DNA from: a bacterium
Lineage (GTDB): Bacteria > Patescibacteriota > Minisyncoccia > UBA6257 > 2-01-FULL-56-20
DNA length: 21,408 bases
Assembly (NCBI GenBank): GCA_021817655.1
Contig: JAKAGE010000005.1
Coordinates: forward strand, 1 to 21,408
Reading direction: 5' to 3'
The first letter of the stretch is position 1, and each line of letters starts with the position of its first letter. This document shows positions 1-7,408 of this stretch, piece after piece. Below the pieces are notes generated by a model, which saw nothing but the letters and a program-made list of their open reading frames with translations, did no database searches and was not told the DNA's origin. A program made the position numbers and the translations under genes.

Positions 1-1
1 C

Positions 2-973
2 CGATCTATCGCGAAGCTTCTCAACTGCGAGAAGCGGCGCACGGACCCGAAGTTCGCGGCCCTCGGCGAGCCGTGCAACGAGTGCCGCGAGTGCCTGGCG
101 ATCGACGCGCAAAATTCAATGGACGTCGTCGAGATCGACGCGGCGTCGAATCGCGGCATCGACGAGATCCGCAACCTCAAGGAAAGCATCCAGGTCTCCC
201 CTTCCACGCCCGGCGCGCACAAGGTGTACATCATAGACGAGGCGCATATGCTGACCGGCGCCGCGTTCAATGCCCTGCTCAAAACCTTGGAGGAGCCGCC
301 GAAGCACGCGGCAATCATCATGGCGACGACCGAGTTCGAGAAGCTGCCGCCGACGATCACGTCGCGCGCTCAGCGGTTCGTGTTCAAAAAGCTCGCGAAA
401 GCGACGATCATGGAGAAGCTTGCCGCGATCGCGAAGGAGGAAAAAATAATGATCGACGAGGCGGCCGTAGAGCTCATCGCCGCGGCGGCGGAAGGAAGCT
501 TTCGCGATGCGGAATCTCTGCTTGAGCAGATCTCGGCGCTCGGCGGCGCTTCGGCGGGCGGCACGAAGAAAAACGGCATCACGCTCGCCGACGCGGAGCG
601 CGTCACCGGGCGCACGGGGCTCAAGAAAGTACATGCGTTCGCGGAGCTGATCATTAAAAAAGACCTGCCCGGCACGCTCGCCTATCTCGACGAGCTGAAC
701 GAGGACGGCCACAATCTGGTGCAGTTTACGAAGGACCTTATCCACTATCTGCGCAAAGTGCTGTCGCTCAAGGTGAATCCGTCGCTCAAGGCGATCATGG
801 AACGCGATCTCACGAAGGACGAGGTTGCGGGCGCGCAGGGGCTCGGCGCGGCGGCGGACGTGCAGGGGCTCGTGAAGTTCGAAAAGGCGCTCATCCGCGC
901 GTACGCAGAGATGCGCTATTCCCCGTTCGCGATCGTGCCGCTCGAGGTCGCGCTTGTCGAATTTTTTTCATGA
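2..973 (+). CDS. dnaX: DNA polymerase III subunit gamma/tau, 3' part (5' end outside window)
   Basis: This is the clamp-loader ATPase subunit that loads the sliding clamp during replication. The frame is open from base 2, so the N-terminus, including the Walker A loop, lies upstream of the window. Visible features in order are the zinc module (Cys at visible residues 9, 25, 28 and 31), the strand VVEIDAASNRGIDEIR, the Walker B/DEAH motif YIIDEAHMLT, and the sensor-1/SRC region ATTEFEKLPPTITSRAQRF. A helical lid and collar region follow. About 323 residues are visible. Allowing roughly 60 for the missing start, the protein would be about 380 aa, which is gamma-like and lacks the long tau tail that binds polymerase and helicase. 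The TGA stop overlaps the ATG of the next gene (ATGA), suggesting translational coupling. Family assignment is secure. Confidence 0.96.
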   Translation, partial: RSIAKLLNCEKRRTDPKFAALGEPCNECRECLAIDAQNSMDVVEIDAASNRGIDEIRNLKESIQVSPSTPGAHKVYIIDEAHMLTGAAFNALLKTLEEPPKHAAIIMATTEFEKLPPTITSRAQRFVFKKLAKATIMEKLAAIAKEEKIMIDEAAVELIAAAAEGSFRDAESLLEQISALGGASAGGTKKNGITLADAERVTGRTGLKKVHAFAELIIKKDLPGTLAYLDELNEDGHNLVQFTKDLIHYLRKVLSLKVNPSLKAIMERDLTKDEVAGAQGLGAAADVQGLVKFEKALIRAYAEMRYSPFAIVPLEVALVEFFS

Positions 974-2007
974 AAGAATTCTTTTCGAAACACCAGTTCA
1001 TCATCCTTTGGATCCTTGGGCTCATCATCATCGGCGCGGCAGCGGTTTTGATCGTCCAGCTGAACGGCGTATATGTCCCCACTGCATCGGTGTTGCCGGA
1101 ATCTCCTGCGGGTTCCGCACCCCCGCCGCCCGCACCCCCGAGCGTGACGCTCGCCATCCAGGCAAACGGAAAGACGCGCACGCTTATGGTGCGCTGGAGC
1201 GACCTGCCTGCCGGCACAGCGGCACTTGATATTTTTCGCAGCAGGACGGCAGCAACGAGTTCATGGGAACTATGGAAGACAGTATCCGTTCCTGTCGGCC
1301 AGGCACTATCCGGGAATGCGCAGTTTGATCTTACTCCGGACGACCTCGGGTACCAGTACTACGTGCAGGCGGTCGGTAGTGGCACGAACGGCCAGAATGG
1401 TATCGGCGGCGGCCAGAATGGCACCGGGAGCAATGTCCTTTGGATATCGTCGTCGACCATCCCAACTGCGACGATGTCTGGGGCGCAAAACAATGAGACT
1501 GGCACGGGCAGCGGACAGAATAACCAAACCGACAATCAGCCCCAGCAGACAACAGGCGCATCGACGACGCAAAGCGTTTCGAACGCCACGACGTCTGCGA
1601 CGACGATCGCGGCGAGCGGAACGAATATGGCGGCAAGCGGGACGACGGGCGGTGGTGGCGGTGCTGCCCCGAGCGGCGATCCCTATTACAACCCGCAAGT
1701 GCAGGTTATGGGGTATGCAGGAACGCAAGGTTCATTCTGGGTCCAGCATATAAACCAAAGTGTCGAAGTGGGCTGGCAAGATCTTCCTTCCAACACGAAC
1801 GATCTCATTTTCTCGCGCGCAGCATCCTCGACGGGGCCGTGGAACCAGTTTCTTGTGCAGAAGGATCCGGGGGGCACGGGATCGTATTCGCTCCAGATCG
1901 TTGATGGCACGCTGAACAAGCCATTCTATTATGAGATGACCGCGATGCAAAGAGCGGGTTCGAGCGCAACATACGGGCCGATCTACCTTGCTCCCATTGG
2001 ACAATGA
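970..2007 (+). CDS. Membrane-anchored surface protein with two similar beta-rich domains
   Basis: Not a family I can name. The 345-aa protein starts with a short cytoplasmic segment and one membrane helix (residues about 9-31, rich in Ile/Leu/Ala), then a Pro-rich spacer. A first domain (about 45-155) and a last domain (about 240-345) share features: a strand ending in a WxDLP motif (VRWSDLP, VGWQDLP), an xIFRS/xIFSRA strand, a Trp-containing SSWELW/STGPWNQF turn, and a late aromatic strand (YQYYVQAV, FYYEMTAM). This is consistent with a duplicated Fn3/Ig-like sandwich. Between them lies a low-complexity linker of Thr, Ser, Gln, Asn and Gly. The topology suggests a signal-anchor with the rest outside the cell. 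The ATG lies within the dnaX stop and no Shine-Dalgarno is visible, so coupled translation is likely. It ends 7 bp from the convergent pilus operon, with no terminator visible between them. Confidence 0.85.
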   Translation: MKEFFSKHQFIILWILGLIIIGAAAVLIVQLNGVYVPTASVLPESPAGSAPPPPAPPSVTLAIQANGKTRTLMVRWSDLPAGTAALDIFRSRTAATSSWELWKTVSVPVGQALSGNAQFDLTPDDLGYQYYVQAVGSGTNGQNGIGGGQNGTGSNVLWISSSTIPTATMSGAQNNETGTGSGQNNQTDNQPQQTTGASTTQSVSNATTSATTIAASGTNMAASGTTGGGGGAAPSGDPYYNPQVQVMGYAGTQGSFWVQHINQSVEVGWQDLPSNTNDLIFSRAASSTGPWNQFLVQKDPGGTGSYSLQIVDGTLNKPFYYEMTAMQRAGSSATYGPIYLAPIGQ

Positions 2008-2014
2008 GGGCGGG

Positions 2015-2476
2015 TCATTGCCACGTGATCGTTTTTCCGAGTTCCGCATATGGTGCGGAGAGGATGATCGTTCCAGACGCGTTCATCATGATCGTATAGC
2101 CGGTGTTGTAGTCGGAAGGCGAGGCGTAATATGCGCTTGAGGCGACCGGATCGAAGGGCATTGCTTCGATGTACGTCGACACCAGGCACGGGGCGATGTT
2201 GTAGTATCCGGTACCGCGCGCGCTTGCCATGATCTCGGTAGTGGTCGGAATCGGGCCGGCAGCGCAGCCGAATTGTTCGTTCCCCTGGTCAGCGATGTTC
2301 TGTTTGATCGCGAGCATGATGTTCTCCAGATCCACGGTGCGACGATTGTTGCGCGTGGCGGCCAGCTGTCCTCCCGGATTCGCGTCAAGGAGGTATATGC
2401 CGGTGAGGATGACGACAAGCGCTACGGTGATCAGAACCTCTATAAGCGTGAATCCGGCGCGCGATACGTTCTTCAT
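2015..2476 (-). CDS. Type IV prepilin-like protein (small minor pilin)
   Basis: This 153-aa protein has a classic class III signal: a short basic leader ending SRAG, then FTLIEVLITVALVVILTGIYLL with Glu at +5 of the mature form. Prepilin peptidase would cut after Gly8 and methylate Phe9. After the hydrophobic N-terminal helix comes a Gln/Asn-rich amphipathic segment and a small globular domain with Cys in FGCAAG and in the later ATYN-APCLVS region, possibly a disulfide. It is the last gene of the pilus cluster, 22 nt after the PilX-like gene. An extended -10 box sits 6 nt before its ATG, so it may also be transcribed separately as a leaderless mRNA. The fold resembles GspH/PilE-type minor pilins; which subunit it is cannot be told from sequence alone. 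Confidence 0.9.
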   Translation of the reverse strand: MKNVSRAGFTLIEVLITVALVVILTGIYLLDANPGGQLAATRNNRRTVDLENIMLAIKQNIADQGNEQFGCAAGPIPTTTEIMASARGTGYYNIAPCLVSTYIEAMPFDPVASSAYYASPSDYNTGYTIMMNASGTIILSAPYAELGKTITWQ

Positions 2477-2482
2477 GTCCCT

Positions 2483-2491
2483 ATTCTACCA
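2483..2491 (-). promoter_or_regulatory. Extended -10 promoter directly before the last prepilin gene
   Basis: On the minus strand the sequence reads TGGTAGAAT, an extended -10 (TGn plus TAGAAT, five of six consensus bases), followed by only 6 nt before the ATG at 2476. I see no good -35, and only AGGG as a possible ribosome site. A transcript from here would begin at or next to the start codon. The same layout (GTGGTAnAAT, N6, ATG) precedes the first gene of the operon at 8641. Confidence 0.45.
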
Positions 2492-2498
2492 CGATTAC

Positions 2499-3929
2499 CT
2501 ATTGCAGTTCCTGCCATGAAAGCAGTTGGTAGCCATCGGTGGTGAGCGGAAAACTGGGCGGCGGGCTGTAAAGGAGGTTTGCATCGTAATTGTACGTTCG
2601 GTTTTCATAGCCGCTCGTGCCGTAAAATACTCCGGAACGCAAATTGGTAGCCATTGTGCCGTACGTGGTGAGCAAATTGCGCAGATAATCGGTGCCGCAA
2701 TATGAACTGTAATAATAGCGCCCGATCCACCCGTTCTGCGCGATGAGTGCCGCATCGATCGTTAAGTTATTGTCCGAGGCGTAGCCGATGTTAATGTTAT
2801 TTTGCGAGACGAGAGCGATCGTGTCCGACCCGTTAAAATTCGTGTACGTGATGCTGTTGTTAACCGTGATATTCGAATAGGTCGTGGGATTCGCCGGAAA
2901 ACGCGCGGAGGCGATGGTCACGCGCACGCCGTCGACGTTTCCGCGTACCCAGAGATTATCGGCAAAGAACATATCCCCGTTTTGCGGAATGGTTCCAGTG
3001 GCGTAGAGCGTTTCGTTCGCAATACTCCAAAGATCCCAGCCGGTTTGCCCGGCACTGCTTTGCAGGCAATATCTCGATGGCGATGAGGTTGCGGTCACGG
3101 TATAGAGCGAATACGATGTCGTTGCGAGTGCAAGATCCCATCCTTTTGCGCCGGAATTGCCAAAGTAGGTGCCGGATGCCTGCGCCTCCGCCTCTATTGC
3201 GGCAAGATCTGCTGTGATGCCGGCGAAATCGATCGCGGGCACGCCGATCGATCGTCCTGCCAAAAATATGTTCGGTTGCGCGCCGTACGGCGTCGGCGGC
3301 TGGGGATCGGCCGGCGGGCCATCGGTGTATACCGCCCATTCATTGAGTCCCGTGTCCGGATCGGTGTATGTCGTGAGGGCGCTTTCGACGAGGTTGTGTG
3401 CGACGCCGTCGAAATGGATGCCGTTGTTCGAATAGATCGTGCCATACACCTGGGCAGTGGAGCCGAAATAGACAGGGCTGTTCATTGCCCATGCATATTG
3501 CGCGAACGAAGGGATGCCGAGCCGCACCCGGATCATTTTTTTGACCGATGCATCCGCATTCACGCTCCCGGTGCTCGTAATTGTGACGATGGTCGATCCA
3601 TTCGATGGCGGGATGATCGAAAGCGAGAACTGCCCGATATCCGCACCGGTTTCGTTATAGTACTGGTGAACGTATGGGCCCGGTTTGCCGGTCCCGTCAG
3701 TGAAATCCTGTGGCGCATATGCAAGATGCCATTTGTAATATTCGATCCCCGCTTCGGCGATCGCCTGTGCCTGCGCTTCGTTCTGGGCGCGTACGGAAAG
3801 ATTGAGGAATGATACTGCAAGAGAGACGAATCCCCCGATGAGCGCGATGACGATCGCGGAAAGGAAAAGAAGCTCGATGGCGAGCTGTCCCCCGCGGTGC
3901 GGTTTCTTGCCTATTGTGACGGTCGTCAT
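2499..3929 (-). CDS. PilX/GspK-like large prepilin
   Basis: I place the start at 3929 (MTTVTIGKK), giving 476 aa. The open frame runs about 59 codons further upstream, but that stretch is Arg/Ser-rich and lies over the preceding gene. The ATG lies one base after the TGA of that gene (TGACATG), so translation is probably coupled. Near the N-terminus, RGG is followed by QLAIELLFLSAIVIALIGG. Gly at -1 and Glu at +5 fit a prepilin peptidase site, followed by a hydrophobic helix and an AEAGIEYYKW segment, as in PilX-like pilins. The remainder is a large beta-rich region with polar repeats such as YFGSTAQVYGTIYSNNGIHFDG. It is probably a minor pilin involved in pilus initiation or display. The large C-terminal domain is not one I can name. 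Confidence 0.85.
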   Translation of the reverse strand: MTTVTIGKKPHRGGQLAIELLFLSAIVIALIGGFVSLAVSFLNLSVRAQNEAQAQAIAEAGIEYYKWHLAYAPQDFTDGTGKPGPYVHQYYNETGADIGQFSLSIIPPSNGSTIVTITSTGSVNADASVKKMIRVRLGIPSFAQYAWAMNSPVYFGSTAQVYGTIYSNNGIHFDGVAHNLVESALTTYTDPDTGLNEWAVYTDGPPADPQPPTPYGAQPNIFLAGRSIGVPAIDFAGITADLAAIEAEAQASGTYFGNSGAKGWDLALATTSYSLYTVTATSSPSRYCLQSSAGQTGWDLWSIANETLYATGTIPQNGDMFFADNLWVRGNVDGVRVTIASARFPANPTTYSNITVNNSITYTNFNGSDTIALVSQNNINIGYASDNNLTIDAALIAQNGWIGRYYYSSYCGTDYLRNLLTTYGTMATNLRSGVFYGTSGYENRTYNYDANLLYSPPPSFPLTTDGYQLLSWQELQ

Positions 3930-3930
3930 G

Positions 3931-4554
3931 TCAGTTGCTGTCAAGGTTGCGCATGTCGATGAGCTGCGAGAAATATTGCGGGGGTGCGGCTTGCATGGTC
4001 GAGGACTGGTTCGCCTGTACTTCGAACGTGACGCCGACGAGGCGGATCGCCGACAGGCCGACCGGTTCCGCGAGCGGAGCCTGCGTACCGGTATATGACG
4101 CCCCATAATAAGAGAAAAGCGGCGTCGATGACGGGATGAGGACGTTATCGATCACATCGTAGACGATCGCGCTCGACGTGGGGTAGACCGCCGGCGTCCC
4201 GGTCGCATCGATTTCTTCCTTATAAATGGTCGATGAGGCATAAAAATAGCGTACGTATTCCGCCATGCCGTTTTTATTGATATCGCTATAGAAAGCGAAC
4301 GACGAAGTGCTTGCGGAATCGATCGGATAGGTGCCGGCAGCCGAGGTTTCCGCCGACTGGATTTCCTCGGTCATCACCTGGAGCGTCTGGCTAACATCCG
4401 ACTTCGATCCGAGTTCGAGTGATACAAGCGTGTTGAGGCCAGCGATATTATTGCCGAAGTTGCCGACGACGAGTACGACCATGGTCGCAATCGCGACAAC
4501 GACAAGCACTTCGACAAGCGAAAATCCGTTTCGTTCACGCGGGTCGGTGGGCAT
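3931..4554 (-). CDS. Type IV prepilin-like protein (PilW/PulJ type)
   Basis: A 207-aa prepilin. The leader MPTDPRERNG precedes FSLVEVLVVVAIATMVVLVV, with Glu at +5 and Phe at +1. The mature helix continues into VSLELGSKSDVSQTLQVMTEEIQSAETS, a pattern typical of PilW/PulJ minor pilins. The C-terminal domain is beta-rich (FAFYSDINKNGMAEYVRYFY, IRLVGVTFEVQ) and contains no cysteine. It starts one base after the TAA of the giant pilin gene upstream and ends one base before the PilX-like start, so three pilin genes are packed with single-base gaps. This is consistent with coordinated production of a minor-pilin initiation complex. Pilin assignment is firm; the subtype rests on order and general pattern. 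Confidence 0.9.
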   Translation of the reverse strand: MPTDPRERNGFSLVEVLVVVAIATMVVLVVGNFGNNIAGLNTLVSLELGSKSDVSQTLQVMTEEIQSAETSAAGTYPIDSASTSSFAFYSDINKNGMAEYVRYFYASSTIYKEEIDATGTPAVYPTSSAIVYDVIDNVLIPSSTPLFSYYGASYTGTQAPLAEPVGLSAIRLVGVTFEVQANQSSTMQAAPPQYFSQLIDMRNLDSN

Positions 4555-4555
4555 A

Positions 4556-6301
4556 TTATTGGCGTGTCATTGATATTGTTGCCGACTGATATCCGCCGTT
4601 CACAACGGCGGTGCCGGTGGCGGTCGCATAATTTGGCGCGGTAGCGGTGATGGAATAGGTTCCTGTCGTAAGGCCGTCAAAGAGCGTTTGTCCCGGCGGC
4701 ACGCACGGGCCGGTGAAATCAACGGAAACGCTGTTCAGGGATGGCGTGACGTTCTGGTCGGCCGTGCGCATATATACTTTGTATCGGAGATAGCGATTGC
4801 CGGCGAGCGATGCGGGCAGGGTCGAGCTTGTGGTGAAGTAGGTGTTTCCAGTGCCGTCGGGGCCGACAAAATTCCATGTGGCACCATCATTGTTCGCGGC
4901 GACCTGAAACGAGAGCGAGGTACCGGACGGTTGCGCGACGGGGCTCCATGAGATGGCGTTGAAGCTCGAACTCGCACCGCTGCCGATATCGAACGTGTCC
5001 GAAATAAGCCAGTCGGCCGTCGTGGTTTGATACGTGCCGCTTGCATTTGCAAGCATGGTGAGCATGCCGGGGGTCGCCGTATCGATTCCGCCGTCTTGGC
5101 TCACATACTGCCCTCCAGACCAGTCGGATTGGCCGAATGCGGCATGGTCGGTCGTTTGCGCCATCTGCGTTCCGCCGTTCGTGATCGTCACGGCGGCATC
5201 CGGGATGCCGGCGCCGGTTGCCGCATCCGCGGCGGTCACAAGAAGCGCCGGATTCACCGCAGGCTGGAGAATGAACTGGAAATTCACGGAGGAGCTTGGA
5301 TTGATCGTGATCGGATCGAACGGGATGGTCCCTTCAATGTTCTTTGAAGGATCGTTCAGGGCGAGGGTGTACGTATCCCATTCCGTATCCGGGAACGATG
5401 CCGTGCCGGATGCGTCAGTCGCGGTCGTCGTCGAAAATTTGAGGACGTTCGGATTTGTGCCGATGAGCTTGCTGCCGCTCATGCCGAACGTTTCGTTGCC
5501 GATCGGATTGCAGCGGTCATCCTCGGTTGCTACGGTGAATGCGCTCACGCGGTCAATCGCAAAGGTAACATTGCTCACCGTTTGCGAGGCTACGGTAATA
5601 TCCGGTTGGATGGGGTTCGGGTTCCCGGCGGCGCCAAGCGGATATGTCTGTGCGCTCGAATAGCCGGGCTTCGTGACGAAGATCTGGTACCCCTGCGTAC
5701 TCGTCGGCACGCCGATAAGCTTCAATACGCCGCTTGCGTTCGTGAGGTCCGTGAGATCGATGCTGGGTGTGACGGATGCGTTTACCACTTCCACGGTCGC
5801 GGTCGGCACCGGCAGACCGCTCGCGTCGATCACATTGATGAATATCGAGCCGTAGACGGTTCCCTGCGCGAGCAGTGACGGTGCGATGGTCGTTGCGATC
5901 TCGACCGGCGCAAAATTCTGGCACAGCGGACACGATGCGGTGATGTCGAGGAGCTTGTAGTCCGCGACCGGCGAACTTGACGGCGAAGCGTCGTACGGGT
6001 CATGGATGTTCAACACGGTCGTCTGCAGGGTGAATCCGTAGCCGCCCTGTGTCACGCTTTGTACCTGCGGAATGACGCCCGTCGGAATGCCGCCGACGGT
6101 ACCTACGCTCCCGTACGGCAGATTGCGGGCCATCTCGATCTCGTTTCCGATCGCCGCGACCGCCGCAGTGCGCACGCCGACGTTCGCCACCGCGGTCTCG
6201 ATGGAAAAATAGACAAGATAGACGCCACCGAAAATGAGCGCGATGATCGCGATGCTCATCAGGAGATCTATCAGCGTGGTTCCCTTCCGTGGCGATTGCA
6301 T
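4556..6301 (-). CDS. Giant minor pilin with carboxypeptidase-regulatory-like domains
   Basis: This 581-aa protein begins with a prepilin-type leader (MQSPRKG) and the helix TTLIDLLMSIAIIALIFGGV. The +5 residue is Asp instead of the usual Glu, and +1 is Thr. After a pilin-like region with SCPLCQNF, residues about 148-250 and 251-347 form two carboxypeptidase-regulatory-like (transthyretin-type) beta domains. A third starts at about 352 and appears to resume at 534-581 (FDGLTTGTYSITATAPNY). Between its halves sits an extra beta-sandwich (about 385-533) with FDIGSGASSSFNAISW, FQVAANNDGATWNFVGPDG and NRYLRYKVYM. The protein is probably displayed at the pilus tip as an adhesin or spacer. It starts 17 nt after pilC. 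Similar architectures are, as I recall, common in Patescibacteria. Confidence 0.85.
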   Translation of the reverse strand: MQSPRKGTTLIDLLMSIAIIALIFGGVYLVYFSIETAVANVGVRTAAVAAIGNEIEMARNLPYGSVGTVGGIPTGVIPQVQSVTQGGYGFTLQTTVLNIHDPYDASPSSSPVADYKLLDITASCPLCQNFAPVEIATTIAPSLLAQGTVYGSIFINVIDASGLPVPTATVEVVNASVTPSIDLTDLTNASGVLKLIGVPTSTQGYQIFVTKPGYSSAQTYPLGAAGNPNPIQPDITVASQTVSNVTFAIDRVSAFTVATEDDRCNPIGNETFGMSGSKLIGTNPNVLKFSTTTATDASGTASFPDTEWDTYTLALNDPSKNIEGTIPFDPITINPSSSVNFQFILQPAVNPALLVTAADAATGAGIPDAAVTITNGGTQMAQTTDHAAFGQSDWSGGQYVSQDGGIDTATPGMLTMLANASGTYQTTTADWLISDTFDIGSGASSSFNAISWSPVAQPSGTSLSFQVAANNDGATWNFVGPDGTGNTYFTTSSTLPASLAGNRYLRYKVYMRTADQNVTPSLNSVSVDFTGPCVPPGQTLFDGLTTGTYSITATAPNYATATGTAVVNGGYQSATISMTRQ

Positions 6302-6318
6302 GGCCGGACCGCTTCGTG

Positions 6319-7404
6319 CTACTTGCTTAAACCTGCAGAAATGGAATAGATCGGAGTGATGATGGAAAGCGCGACGAAACCGACGAGCAGGCCCATGAAC
6401 ATGAGCATCAGCGGTTCGATGAGCGAGGTGAGCGAGTGGAGGCGCACATCAACCTCGTCGTCATAGTATTCCGCAAGATATTCCAGGTTGTCCTCAAGGT
6501 TGCCGGTGGTCTCCCCGATCTTCACCATGCCGGAAACGAGCGGAGGGAAAAGTCCGGGCTTCTGCGAGAAGTATGTGCCGAGCTCCCCTCCCTTTCGCAT
6601 GGCATCCTCGGATTGCGCGAGCGCATCGCGATATACTTCATTATTAAACGTCGCCGAGGTAATGGTAAGCGCCTCTACGATCTTCACGCCGCTTTTCAGG
6701 AGTAGTGACAAAACGCGCGTGAAATTTACCATATTGACGCCGATAATGACATTCGAAAGAACCGGCATATGGATCGTCATAAGGTCAAAAAAATAACGGA
6801 TGCCGCGCACTTGCGCCATGATTATTTTCGTGGCGATAATCACAACGATAATGCCCCCCAGCAGATAAAGCCCGTACGATTGGCCGAATGAAAGCATCCA
6901 CAACATGATGCGCGTCGTGAGCGGGAGCTGGATGTTCATGCCGGCGAACACCGGAATGAGCTTGGGAAAGATGTAGAATGTGAGAAATCCGGCGACGGCA
7001 AGCGTTGCGATCAGGATGACGATCGGGTAGATCATCGCCGAACGCACTTTTGTTTGGAGCGCTTGCGATCGCTTGAGTTCGTCCGCAAGATAGAGCAGGT
7101 TTTTTGCGAGCGTTCCGGAAGATTCTCCTACTCGCACGATATTGATGAAGAAGTTTCCGAAAAGATGCTGGTACTTTTCGAGTCCGTCAGCGAGGAATTT
7201 TCCGTTCTGGACGTCGATGATCAGATCGTCGATCACTTTTTGGAGCAGGGGCGACTGGGTCTGGTTTCGAATAATGCTGAGCCCGTTGTATATCGGCAGC
7301 CCCGCCTTGATGACGAGTGAAAGATGCCGCGCGAAGTTTATGCGATCTTGGAGCGAAATGCGATCGAACGCTTTCGAGTAGATCGATGGAGTTCCGATGG
7401 TCAT
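6319..7404 (-). CDS. pilC: Type IV pilus inner-membrane platform protein PilC (T2SS F family)
   Basis: This is the polytopic platform protein that couples the assembly ATPase to pilin polymerisation. Its 361 aa are slightly shorter than the usual ~400. There are two T2SSF domains (about 20-143 and 223-346), each with the hallmark GE-G motif (VGESSG at 92-97, IGETTG at 296-301). Membrane helices are at about 122-146, 176-195 and 328-352. The N-terminal FARHLSLVIKAGLPI and the second-domain FTRVLSLLLKSGVKI are the paired repeat motifs expected of the family. The gene starts 4 nt after the PilB stop codon, so translation is almost certainly coupled. Family assignment is secure. Confidence 0.96.
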   Translation of the reverse strand: MTIGTPSIYSKAFDRISLQDRINFARHLSLVIKAGLPIYNGLSIIRNQTQSPLLQKVIDDLIIDVQNGKFLADGLEKYQHLFGNFFINIVRVGESSGTLAKNLLYLADELKRSQALQTKVRSAMIYPIVILIATLAVAGFLTFYIFPKLIPVFAGMNIQLPLTTRIMLWMLSFGQSYGLYLLGGIIVVIIATKIIMAQVRGIRYFFDLMTIHMPVLSNVIIGVNMVNFTRVLSLLLKSGVKIVEALTITSATFNNEVYRDALAQSEDAMRKGGELGTYFSQKPGLFPPLVSGMVKIGETTGNLEDNLEYLAEYYDDEVDVRLHSLTSLIEPLMLMFMGLLVGFVALSIITPIYSISAGLSK

Positions 7405-7408
7405 TGTG

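Noticed and set aside
3930..4106. Longer N-terminus for the PilX-like prepilin
   Set aside because: The extra 59 residues are Arg/Ser-rich, overlap the preceding pilin gene, and would bury the prepilin cleavage site far from the N-terminus.
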